Of a stretch of DNA of 5,651 bases, positions 1-5,651 are shown one piece after another. The notes under the pieces were generated by a model. That model saw only the letters and a program-made list of their open reading frames with translations. It did no database searches and was not told where the DNA came from. Both the position numbers and the translations under genes were made by a program. Every line of letters starts with the position of its first letter. Within the stretch, counting starts at the first letter, position 1. Location: assembly GCA_007116105.1 (NCBI GenBank), contig SKJA01000111.1, positions 1 to 5,651 of the forward strand, in the 5' to 3' direction. This DNA is from Candidatus Izemoplasma sp. Its GTDB lineage: Bacteria; Bacillota_I; Bacilli_A; Izemoplasmatales; Izemoplasmataceae.

Positions 1-5
1 ACCAT
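1..5 (-). CDS. Start of the next gene, cut by the window edge; probably pyruvate kinase
   Basis: Only the ATG (bases 5 to 3) and two further bases (GT, so the second residue would be Val, Ala, Asp, Glu or Gly depending on the missing base; GT fixes Val) are visible. The start is supported by a good Shine-Dalgarno, GAGGAG at 18 to 13, seven bases upstream, lying inside the last codons of pfkA. The ATG follows the pfkA stop codon by three bases, so the two genes are almost certainly co-transcribed and probably translationally coupled. In many Firmicutes pyk follows pfkA directly, which makes pyruvate kinase the best guess, but two codons give no protein evidence, so no symbol is assigned. Confidence 0.5.
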
Positions 6-8
6 ACT

Positions 9-977
9 TTAACTCCTCTTCTCACGGAGACGTCCTGCGAATCCGTAACGTTTATTGGGAATGGGTTTGACCATTTCAAGGGCTTCTTCAATAGGATAGT
101 TTACAATCTCCATGGCCTTCAGTCCGACCACTTGTCCACCGTTTCCAGCGTGTAAGAGTGCCACCGCGTGCTCCCCCATTTCAATCGCCATGACGCGATC
201 GAAAGCGACTGGGCTTCCGCCACGTTGAATGTGGCCTAAAACGGTGGCGCGGGCTTCAAAGGGTGTGTCTTGGCTGATGCGATCGGCTAAGGTGTGAACG
301 TTGGTCAGTTTTTCTGTCACGACGATGATGGCGTGACGTTTTTTACGCTGATGCGCTGAGATGAGTTCTTGAACGATGCGTTCTTCATCGTACCCTGTTT
401 CTGGGGTGATGATAAACTCACTTCCTACCGCAATGCCTGCATACAGGGCTAAATCGCCACAATGACGACCCATCACCTCAACCACGCTACAGCGAGCGTG
501 TGAAAAAGATGTGTCGCGTAACCGGTCAATGGCTTCCATGGCGGTTTCTAACGCGGTGTAAAAGCCAATCGTATAGTCGGTTGAATCGATGTCGTTGTCA
601 ATGGTTCCAGGTAAGCCAACGGTTTGAATGCCTTGTCTGTGAAGCGCTAATGCGCCTCGGTATGAGCCGTCTCCACCGATGACAACGACCCCTTCAATGC
701 CTTCGTCTTTTAACCGCTTTGCCGCCGCTTCTTGGACGGGAAGTCTTTCGAATTCTTTATAGCGAGCACTGCCTAAAATGGTTCCCCCACGATTGATGAT
801 GCGTGAGACGTGTTTACGGTCGAGTGGTTCAATGCGACCTTCACATAAGCCGCGGTAGCCCTCATAAATGCCATAGACTTCCATACCATAATGAAGGGCA
901 CTGCGCACAACGGCACGAATGGCCGCGTTCATTCCAGGTGCGTCTCCTCCTGATGTCATAATTGCGATTTTTTTCAT
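9..977 (-). CDS. pfkA: ATP-dependent 6-phosphofructokinase, complete
   Basis: The product phosphorylates fructose 6-phosphate with ATP to fructose 1,6-bisphosphate in the cytoplasm, the committed step of glycolysis. At 322 aa it has the usual length of bacterial PfkA tetramer subunits and aligns with the E. coli enzyme without shift through the key residues. Visible motifs are TSGGDAPGMNAA (8-19), GGDGS (101-105) with Gly104 marking ATP rather than PPi use, PGTIDND (123-129) with the catalytic base Asp127, Thr125 and Asp129, substrate residues Arg162, Arg171, Glu222, Arg243, His249 and Arg252, and GHIQRGGSP (248-256). The allosteric-site residues Arg21, Arg25, Arg54, Arg154, Glu187 and Lys213 are also kept, so ADP activation and PEP inhibition are likely. 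The ATG has a GAGGTGA Shine-Dalgarno four bases upstream. The gene lies 105 bases after dnaE with its own predicted promoter and runs straight into another gene. Nothing looks truncated. Confidence 0.98.
   Translation of the reverse strand: MKKIAIMTSGGDAPGMNAAIRAVVRSALHYGMEVYGIYEGYRGLCEGRIEPLDRKHVSRIINRGGTILGSARYKEFERLPVQEAAAKRLKDEGIEGVVVIGGDGSYRGALALHRQGIQTVGLPGTIDNDIDSTDYTIGFYTALETAMEAIDRLRDTSFSHARCSVVEVMGRHCGDLALYAGIAVGSEFIITPETGYDEERIVQELISAHQRKKRHAIIVVTEKLTNVHTLADRISQDTPFEARATVLGHIQRGGSPVAFDRVMAIEMGEHAVALLHAGNGGQVVGLKAMEIVNYPIEEALEMVKPIPNKRYGFAGRLREKRS
13..18 (-). promoter_or_regulatory. Ribosome binding site for the gene after pfkA, embedded in the pfkA 3' end
   Basis: The minus strand reads GAGGAG followed by TTAAAGT and then ATG, a seven-base spacing. 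The motif falls in the final Lys-Arg-Ser codons and is followed at once by the pfkA TAA stop. Its presence is the main evidence that a new gene begins at base 5 and that its translation is tied to that of pfkA. Confidence 0.6.
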
Positions 978-981
978 GTTG

Positions 982-988
982 TCACCTC
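982..988 (-). promoter_or_regulatory. pfkA ribosome binding site
   Basis: GAGGTGA on the minus strand, followed by CAAC and ATG, matches the standard anti-Shine-Dalgarno sequence over seven bases. It fixes the pfkA start at 977. It lies only seven bases after the predicted -10 box, so the predicted transcript would begin about one base before it. Confidence 0.8.
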
Positions 989-995
989 GTCGCTT

Positions 996-1006
996 ATTAT
1001 ACCACA
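996..1006 (-). promoter_or_regulatory. pfkA promoter, extended -10 element
   Basis: The minus strand reads TGTGGTATAAT: a perfect TATAAT (1001 to 996) preceded by the TRTGN motif known from Gram-positive -16 regions. No good -35 is seen: the hexamer 17 bases upstream is GCTGTG. An extended -10 can work with a poor -35. The expected start point is near 989, giving a leader of about 12 bases that starts at the ribosome binding site. Confidence 0.65.
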
Positions 1007-1025
1007 GCGCCTAGAACTCACAGCG
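1003..1025. repeat. Seven-base direct repeat upstream of the pfkA -10 box
   Basis: CACAGCG (plus strand) occurs at 1003-1009 and again at 1019-1025, a period of 16 bases. The copies flank the spacer and -35 position of the predicted pfkA promoter. This could be a regulator site for pfkA, but a chance match of this length in a 105-base gap is quite possible. Confidence 0.3.
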
Positions 1026-1082
1026 GGGGCTTGTTACAATTCTTCTAATCTAAACCGTTTTCACAACGGAATGTCGTTCACC

Positions 1083-4016
1083 TTAGATACTCAACGGTTT
1101 AAGTCGTTCGATGACCAATTGTGTTTTTCCGCGATTCACCTCAAGCTTGGCTTTGATTAAAGCCACGCATGGTGTTTGAAGTGCTTGATCGAGTGTCGCA
1201 AACGCTTTGGGGAACAACACCCCTTCGAGTTGCTCTACTCGGCCCTCACATTGAATAAAGGCCATTGTTTGATCGTGTTTTGTCTGAAGTGTTCTTGCGG
1301 AGGATATCCACACTAAGAAGGTGTAGGGATCATGGAATGTCAGCTGATTGAGATCATCTAACAGATAGACATCGGGATGCTTTAACCACTTTTGATGGGC
1401 GTTGAGTGGGTGATAGCGTAGATTGATGCCTAAGACTTCACGCTCTTTCTCCATTAAATGAACAGCATCATATTCTTCATAAGGAGTCAAGACAAACTGG
1501 GTCTGTTCAAGCGCCAGTTGATAATCAACGTAGTGACGCATGGCCTCTAAGTTTTCCACCAATGTGCGTTGTGTGTGACCGAAACTTTGCAGGGCGCCCG
1601 CATAAATCAAGGACTCAATTTGGCGCACATTAAGTGTGTGCTTCACACGTCTTAAAAAATCGACATAATCTTTAAACGGGGCTTTTGCTCGCTCCTGTAG
1701 TAACGCTTCAACCGTCTCTTTACCCAATCCTTTGATGCCGATGAATGGATAGATCAACGCATGGGTGTCTTTGACAAACCGTGCTTCGCTTTCATGAATG
1801 GAAGGCCCTTCGAGTGTCAATTGAAGTTGATAAGCTTCGTGAATGTAGTGCTTTAAAAGCTTTTCATTTTGTAACGCTTGCATCATCATCACACCGATGA
1901 ATGACGCTGGATGATGCGCTTTTAGGTAGGCCATCCAATAAGCCACCATGGCATACGCTACGGAGTGAGATTTGTTGAAACCATAGTCCGCAAAACGGAC
2001 AATATAATCATAAATGTCATTCGCAAGCTTTTCAGGTTTTCGTTTAGCACGTGCCTTTTGCACAAACCGCGCGCGTTCTTCTTCGAGGGCTAGCCGATCC
2101 TTTTTACTGACCGCACGCCGCAACAAGTCCGCTTCTTCCAAACGATAGCCCGCAAAGGTGGTCGCAATGGCCATGATTTGTTCTTGATAGAGTAAAATGC
2201 CTTGTGTCGATGCTAAAATAGCGTCCACTGAAGGTTCAATTGAGGTTAATGGTTCGCCTTCGTGTCGTCTTTTTAAAAACGTTTCGATGCTTTCCATTGG
2301 GCCTGGTCGATACAACGCCAACACCACGGCGATGTCGTCAAAGACACGCATCTTCATGCGTTTCACTAAACGACGCATGCCTTCTGATTCTAGCTGGAAT
2401 AATCCGGTCGTGGACCCTTCTTGTAAAGCACGATAAGTCTTCTCATCATCCAGCGGTAAGCGATACAAGTCCAGTGGTTTTTTGCGGTGTTGATTGACAT
2501 CATCGAGCATGCGTTGAATGAGTGTGAGGTTGCGTAAGCCTAAAAAATCAATCTTGAGTAGGCCAAGTGTTTCACATTCTTTCTGACCGCTTTGTGTGGC
2601 CATCATGTCATGAATGCCAGGTGTCAGTGCGGTGTAGTGATGCAAGGGTTCTTTGGAAAGAATGACGCCAGCAGCATGCGTTGAGACATGTCTTGGCAAC
2701 CCTTCTAGTCTTGCAGCAATGCTCAACCATGCGTCCACGTGGGCATAACGTGCCATGCGGTTTTTAACATCTTCATGCGACTTGATTAACTCTGACACAC
2801 TGTCGAACCGCTCCAGTAAAGAGGACATTTCTTTCACAAAACGTTCTTCAATGTTGAGCACACGGGCTGTGTCTTTCAGTGCGCTACGCTTTAAAAACGT
2901 GCCAAAGGTGGATAGCAACGCGACGTGATCATAGCCATACGTTTTTAAAGCATAACGAATCATATGTTCGCGTGTGTCATCTGGGAAATCGATGTCGATG
3001 TCTGGCATCGTTTGACGGGCTTGATTTAAAAAGCGCTCAAACAATAACCCGTGTTGTATCGGATCGACATGAGTGATGCCTAAGGCGTATGCGACTAAAC
3101 TTCCGGGCGCCGAGCCACGACCCGGTCCCACAAGAATGCCCGCTCGTTTGGCTTCTTTCATTAAATCCCACACCAACAAAAAGTAATCGGTAAAGCCGAG
3201 GGATTGAATGACGGTGAGTTCTTTTTTTAAGCGTGCTTTATACACACTTTCTTGACCTTGGGAAATCGCTAAACGACGCTCTAATCCTTTTGAAGCGAGC
3301 GCTTCTAAATAAGCGTCTCTGTTTGCACCTTTAGGGAGTGGGACTTGGGGAAGATGGGCTTGAGGAAAGTGTAAGGTTAAGACGTGTTCAGATAAAAAGC
3401 GCTCAACTAGGGGGTCACATGGTGCAGGGTCAAGGAACGCGTCTTTGGAGTTTGGCGGAAGGTTTAATATTTGTCTTAACGTGTCATACGCAGCTTTATC
3501 TTCGGTCGTTTGATAACGACAGACCTGGGTAGAAAGACGAGGGCGATCAAACGGCTCAAACCGTGCTTCTTGAGGAAGGTAAAGATGGCTTAACGACAAC
3601 CAAGGTGTCATGATGTCTTCAAGCGATCGTGAGAAAGGTGAAGCAAGGCCACCCTCATCGGGAATGAGCACCACACTGAGGTGTGACTCAAAGCGCTCAA
3701 TCGCTTGTAACTCGAGGGCGCCTTGACTCGCTTGGATCGTCGCAAGATTTAAAAGACCTTGGTAACCCTTTTGATTACGGGCAAAAAGGAGCGCTGTTAA
3801 GGGCTCCTCTAAGGCACTTTCCACACGAACTTCAAGGCCTAACACCACCGGCATCTGACGGGCTTGAGCCTTTAAATAAAAAGCCAACGCGCCGTGCATG
3901 TTACGATCGACCAGGACCGCAGGGTAGTGCTGTTTCGCTTGGGCCTCTAAGAGGCCATCGAGGGTCCATAATGACCCATTAAAACTAAAGGCGCTTTGGC
4001 AGTAAAGAACATTCAT
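1083..4016 (-). CDS. dnaE: DNA polymerase III alpha subunit (DnaE), compact form
   Basis: This is the C-family replicative polymerase that extends DNA in the cytoplasm. Domains run in the usual order: degenerate PHP (about 1-210), palm and fingers (about 260-740), tandem helix-hairpin-helix (about 755-815, IGIKGLGKETVEALL), and an OB fold (about 895-975). Catalytic aspartates are present: PDIDIDF (338-344) with Asp341 and Asp343, and KIDFLGL (488-494) with Asp490. Other hallmarks are GPGRGSAPGS (297-306), STHAAGVILS (445-454), YRPGPM (569-574), YQEQIM (610-615) and FADYGFNKSHSVAYA (675-689). At 977 aa it is shorter than Bacillus DnaE (about 1115 aa) or E. coli DnaE (about 1160 aa); it ends with the OB fold, so the C-terminal tau-binding extension of E. 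coli is absent. There is no DEDD exonuclease insert, so it is not PolC. The PHP metal histidines are lost. The start has a GAGGTGG site and lies 32 bases after the upstream stop. Confidence 0.98.
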   Translation of the reverse strand: MNVLYCQSAFSFNGSLWTLDGLLEAQAKQHYPAVLVDRNMHGALAFYLKAQARQMPVVLGLEVRVESALEEPLTALLFARNQKGYQGLLNLATIQASQGALELQAIERFESHLSVVLIPDEGGLASPFSRSLEDIMTPWLSLSHLYLPQEARFEPFDRPRLSTQVCRYQTTEDKAAYDTLRQILNLPPNSKDAFLDPAPCDPLVERFLSEHVLTLHFPQAHLPQVPLPKGANRDAYLEALASKGLERRLAISQGQESVYKARLKKELTVIQSLGFTDYFLLVWDLMKEAKRAGILVGPGRGSAPGSLVAYALGITHVDPIQHGLLFERFLNQARQTMPDIDIDFPDDTREHMIRYALKTYGYDHVALLSTFGTFLKRSALKDTARVLNIEERFVKEMSSLLERFDSVSELIKSHEDVKNRMARYAHVDAWLSIAARLEGLPRHVSTHAAGVILSKEPLHHYTALTPGIHDMMATQSGQKECETLGLLKIDFLGLRNLTLIQRMLDDVNQHRKKPLDLYRLPLDDEKTYRALQEGSTTGLFQLESEGMRRLVKRMKMRVFDDIAVVLALYRPGPMESIETFLKRRHEGEPLTSIEPSVDAILASTQGILLYQEQIMAIATTFAGYRLEEADLLRRAVSKKDRLALEEERARFVQKARAKRKPEKLANDIYDYIVRFADYGFNKSHSVAYAMVAYWMAYLKAHHPASFIGVMMMQALQNEKLLKHYIHEAYQLQLTLEGPSIHESEARFVKDTHALIYPFIGIKGLGKETVEALLQERAKAPFKDYVDFLRRVKHTLNVRQIESLIYAGALQSFGHTQRTLVENLEAMRHYVDYQLALEQTQFVLTPYEEYDAVHLMEKEREVLGINLRYHPLNAHQKWLKHPDVYLLDDLNQLTFHDPYTFLVWISSARTLQTKHDQTMAFIQCEGRVEQLEGVLFPKAFATLDQALQTPCVALIKAKLEVNRGKTQLVIERLKPLSI

Positions 4017-4020
4017 AAGG

Positions 4021-4027
4021 CCACCTC
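4021..4027 (-). promoter_or_regulatory. dnaE ribosome binding site
   Basis: GAGGTGG followed by CCTT and ATG on the minus strand. Six of the seven bases match GAGGTGA, the complement of the 16S rRNA tail. It supports the dnaE start at 4016, and the protein begins with a recognisable though degenerate PHP strand right after the Met. Confidence 0.75.
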
Positions 4028-4033
4028 GCCTAT

Positions 4034-4044
4034 ATTATAGCACA
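4034..4044 (-). promoter_or_regulatory. dnaE promoter, extended -10 element
   Basis: The minus strand reads TGTGCTATAAT, a perfect TATAAT (4039 to 4034) with the Gram-positive TRTGN extension, placed between the upstream stop codon and the dnaE Shine-Dalgarno. The -35 position falls in the last codons of the upstream gene and is an A run (4062 to 4057), not a consensus. The expected start is near 4027, giving a leader of about 11 bases. No terminator separates dnaE from the gene upstream, so read-through is also likely. The -10 overlaps a short inverted repeat, CTATA-A-TATAG. Confidence 0.65.
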
Positions 4045-4048
4045 GTCT

Positions 4049-5332
4049 TTAGCGGCTTTTTTGACGCTTCTTCAGAAGATGACTGATGCTAAAATATAGA
4101 CCGCACAAAATGGAGGTCGACAACAACAAAATCTCTCCCATATGCCAGTAGTCGAGTGAACGTTGAGGCTCAAGTTGAAGGTTGAAACTATGTGTTTCTT
4201 CATATCCGGCTTGCCCATACACTCGCAACACATACTGTCCGCTTTCTGAGACTGTGTGTGGTGAGGTGATGAACGTATTGTTCAAATAGCCCTCACCCTG
4301 AAAGGTCAGTGTTCTTGGACTGTCGTAGACTTGTCGATCGAGCACACCTTGGACGTTGGCAGTGAGGGTGAAAGGCACTTCATAGCGATACGTTGGCGCG
4401 GTAAAAATCAAACGGTGATGACCGGGTTGATCGATGAGGGCGCCAGAATAGTAAAGATCGTCGTTTAGCCACGCTTGTCCTGCGCTGTAGTGAATGCGCA
4501 GTGCTTCCTTATACAATCCTTGTGAGCTCACACCTTGAAGACTAGGGTGAAGCGTAAACTGAAACGTCGCACCCGCAAAACCAACCTCATAAACACCGGG
4601 CTCATCCAAGGTGATGGGCGTGTGAATGAGACGGCCGTTCAATCTTAAAGGACCCACGAACTGAAGCGTGACCTCACCCACGTAGACTCCACGTGCCTCC
4701 ACCCCGCGCATTTGACCCGCGCGTAACAGTTGGTGCTCATCTAAAATCAAGACTTCTGGCACTAAAGGATCGTCGAGATAGAGGGCCATCGTCTGACCGA
4801 ACTGTTTCGCCTGAGAGAATGATTCTGAAAACACATACGTTTCCAAAACTTCACCAAAGGCAATCCAATACACTTTATCCGCAACCCACTCTAAATCTTG
4901 AGCCCCCGCGGGAATGTGCTGAGCTTGGGTGTGAATCATCGTGATTTGATCGTAGACAAACACGTCCCTCAACGCATCGTTGCGACTTTCTTCAAAGATG
5001 CTGTGTTCGATCACATCACCGTGAAGATTAATGCGTAAGAGAAAAATCTCATAATACTGTTCTTCAAGGCGTGAGATTCTTTCCCCTACCACCACAAACC
5101 CTTCCGAAGTTGTCAACACACGTTTGGGGACATACTGATACCGTTCATCCCCAAAGGTGTGCGAAAACACCTCACGTCCTCTCCCCTCAATGATGAGGAT
5201 GCGACGCTGGGTAAACACATGCAACACCACTGGGTGATCAGGGTGGGGTGTTGGTTCTATGACTGCGGCTTGAAGCGGCTGTGGAACAAGCATCAACAGA
5301 CACACCGTCCATAACAAAATCCATCGTTTCAT
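4049..5332 (-). CDS. Uncharacterised secreted, membrane-anchored protein with three Ig-like repeats
   Basis: I do not recognise this 427-aa protein as a named family. It opens with a signal peptide: MKRW, a hydrophobic core (about 5-17) and a likely cleavage after Gln-Ala or Gln-Ala-Ala at 22-23. Residues about 35-205 are rich in beta strands, with segments such as GFVVVGERI and IFLLRINLHGD that look like beta-propeller blades. Three divergent repeats of about 60 residues follow (about 210-263, 267-325, 329-388), each with Gly-Val, a Tyr, Leu-Asn near the middle, then Gly-X-Tyr (Gly-X-His in the second) and an aromatic final strand, resembling bacterial Ig-like folds. A hydrophobic segment (about 398-419) and the basic tail KKRQKSR indicate a type I anchor with most of the protein outside. 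Cys11 sits within the hydrophobic core and is not a lipobox. The start has a strong AGGAGG seven bases upstream. The gene sits between the ackA terminator and dnaE. A role in envelope sensing or adhesion is only a guess. Confidence 0.9.
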   Translation of the reverse strand: MKRWILLWTVCLLMLVPQPLQAAVIEPTPHPDHPVVLHVFTQRRILIIEGRGREVFSHTFGDERYQYVPKRVLTTSEGFVVVGERISRLEEQYYEIFLLRINLHGDVIEHSIFEESRNDALRDVFVYDQITMIHTQAQHIPAGAQDLEWVADKVYWIAFGEVLETYVFSESFSQAKQFGQTMALYLDDPLVPEVLILDEHQLLRAGQMRGVEARGVYVGEVTLQFVGPLRLNGRLIHTPITLDEPGVYEVGFAGATFQFTLHPSLQGVSSQGLYKEALRIHYSAGQAWLNDDLYYSGALIDQPGHHRLIFTAPTYRYEVPFTLTANVQGVLDRQVYDSPRTLTFQGEGYLNNTFITSPHTVSESGQYVLRVYGQAGYEETHSFNLQLEPQRSLDYWHMGEILLLSTSILCGLYFSISHLLKKRQKSR

Positions 5333-5339
5333 CGTATTA

Positions 5340-5346
5340 CCTCCTC
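5340..5346 (-). promoter_or_regulatory. Ribosome binding site of the 427-aa surface protein
   Basis: GAGGAGG followed by TAATACG and ATG on the minus strand, a seven-base spacing and a near-perfect match to the 16S rRNA tail. It decides the start at 5332, which directly precedes a typical signal peptide. Confidence 0.8.
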
Positions 5347-5352
5347 GTGGTG

Positions 5353-5381
5353 ATAATACATAGAGCGCCAGACTTTTCTAA
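5353..5381 (-). promoter_or_regulatory. Possible promoter for the 427-aa protein gene
   Basis: A -10-like TATTAT (5358 to 5353) is paired at 17 bases with a poor -35, TTAGAA (5381 to 5376). TATG directly precedes the hexamer but lacks the spacer base of a true TRTGN element. Because the ackA terminator lies just upstream, some promoter is needed here, and the -10 is placed relative to the Shine-Dalgarno just as in the dnaE and pfkA promoters. The expected start is near 5346, a leader of about 14 bases. Confidence 0.45.
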
Positions 5382-5382
5382 C

Positions 5383-5411
5383 AAAAAAAAGATTTCCCGG
5401 AGGAAATCTTT
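5383..5411 (-). terminator. Intrinsic terminator after ackA
   Basis: On the minus strand AAAGATTTCC (5411 to 5402) pairs perfectly with GGAAATCTTT (5397 to 5388) around a four-base loop, TCCG, and a further T run (5387 to 5383) follows. It begins 12 bases after the ackA stop. The plus strand lacks a T tract after the hairpin, so it acts in one direction only. It separates ackA from the downstream genes. Confidence 0.92.
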
Positions 5412-5423
5412 GAGATTGTTAAG

Positions 5424-5651
5424 TTACCCGATTAAACGCACCGTGTCACGAGCAATCATCACTTCTTCATTGGTCGGTATGACCATCACGGCCACACGAC
5501 TGTCTGGGGTTGAAACAATCCGTTCGACGCCACGAATGTCGTTGGCTTTTTCATCGAGTTTGACCCCTAAGAAGGTTAAACGATTGGCAATCATCTCACG
5601 CGTGTTTGGCGCGTTTTCACCCACACCAGCGGTAAAGACAATGGCGTCAAT
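5424..5651 (-). CDS. ackA: Acetate kinase, C-terminal 75 residues only
   Basis: AckA interconverts acetyl phosphate plus ADP and acetate plus ATP, the energy-yielding last step of acetate fermentation. The open frame enters from the window edge and ends at TAA, so the N-terminal roughly 320 residues lie outside. The visible part is the second acetokinase/ASKHA lobe: DAIVFTAGVGEN, the nucleotide-binding glycine motif near the beginning of the fragment, then TREMIANRL, a GVKLDEKAN segment, STPDSRV, and VIPTNEEVMIARDTV, which contains the conserved Glu of the TNEE motif corresponding to the Mg-binding Glu384 of the Methanosarcina enzyme. The Met codon at 5624 is internal, not a start, because the family alignment continues upstream. 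It is followed by a strong terminator, so it is probably the last gene of its transcript. Confidence 0.97.
   Translation of the reverse strand: MDAIVFTAGVGENAPNTREMIANRLTFLGVKLDEKANDIRGVERIVSTPDSRVAVMVIPTNEEVMIARDTVRLIG

Noticed and set aside
500..682. A 60-codon plus-strand open frame opposite pfkA.
   Set aside because: It is an antisense shadow of the conserved PfkA active-site region and its translation resembles no known protein.
1055..1073. A possible terminator after dnaE: CCGTT and AACGG on the minus strand pair around GTGAA and are followed by TTTA.
   Set aside because: The stem has only five pairs and the T run is three bases long, far weaker than the ackA terminator. It may be chance, so it is not called.
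2197..3982. Several open frames of 64 to 99 codons on the plus strand opposite dnaE.
   Set aside because: They are antisense to a fully conserved gene, show no recognisable protein motif, and overlap one another in different frames.
4029..4040. The inverted repeat CTATA-A-TATAG at the dnaE -10 box as an operator.
   Set aside because: Five-base arms made almost only of A and T arise easily from the TATAAT sequence itself; there is no second copy elsewhere in the window.
4693..4944. An 83-codon plus-strand open frame opposite the 427-aa protein gene.
   Set aside because: The minus-strand frame has a ribosome binding site, a signal peptide and a domain pattern; this one is low-complexity and unsupported.
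5300..5302. Cys11 in the signal peptide of the 427-aa protein as a lipoprotein attachment site.
   Set aside because: The residues before it (Trp-Thr-Val) do not form a lipobox and it lies in the middle of the hydrophobic core; the C-terminal helix already provides an anchor.

Overview
The window carries four clear protein genes and the first bases of a fifth, all on the minus strand, so transcription runs from high to low coordinates. In that order they are: the 3' end of ackA (acetate kinase) with its intrinsic terminator; an unrecognised secreted or membrane-anchored protein of 427 aa; dnaE (DNA polymerase III alpha subunit, 977 aa); pfkA (6-phosphofructokinase, 322 aa, complete); and, cut by the window edge, the start of a further gene overlapping the pfkA end region, most likely pyk by synteny. 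There are no RNA genes, mobile elements, CRISPR arrays or long repeats. Intergenic gaps are 91, 32 and 105 bases, so no gene-free stretch exceeds 300 bases.

The organism looks like a low-complexity, fermentative member of Bacilli/Mollicutes (Acholeplasmatales, Izemoplasmatales or a relative). The reasons are the dnaE-pfkA-(pyk) order, strong Shine-Dalgarno sequences of the GAGGTG/AGGAGG type, Gram-positive TRTGN extended -10 promoters, and a compact DnaE. GC is in the high 40s percent by sampling a few lines, which is high for Mollicutes, so the placement is tentative. All four visible stop codons are TAA, and tryptophan is read from TGG, as seen at W4 of the 427-aa protein, so there is no sign of UGA recoding.

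Functionally, PfkA commits glucose to glycolysis and AckA makes ATP from acetyl phosphate at the end of fermentation; if the next gene is pyk, upper and lower glycolysis control points are co-transcribed. DnaE is a housekeeping replication gene that travels with pfkA/pyk in many Firmicutes. The 427-aa protein between ackA and dnaE has a signal peptide, three tandem Ig-like repeats and a C-terminal membrane anchor; its role is unknown.

This is mostly an ordinary housekeeping region. Its most notable features are a repeated promoter layout, in which a -10 box sits 6 to 7 bases before the Shine-Dalgarno of each of three genes so that predicted mRNAs begin at the ribosome-binding site itself, and the uncharacterised surface protein.
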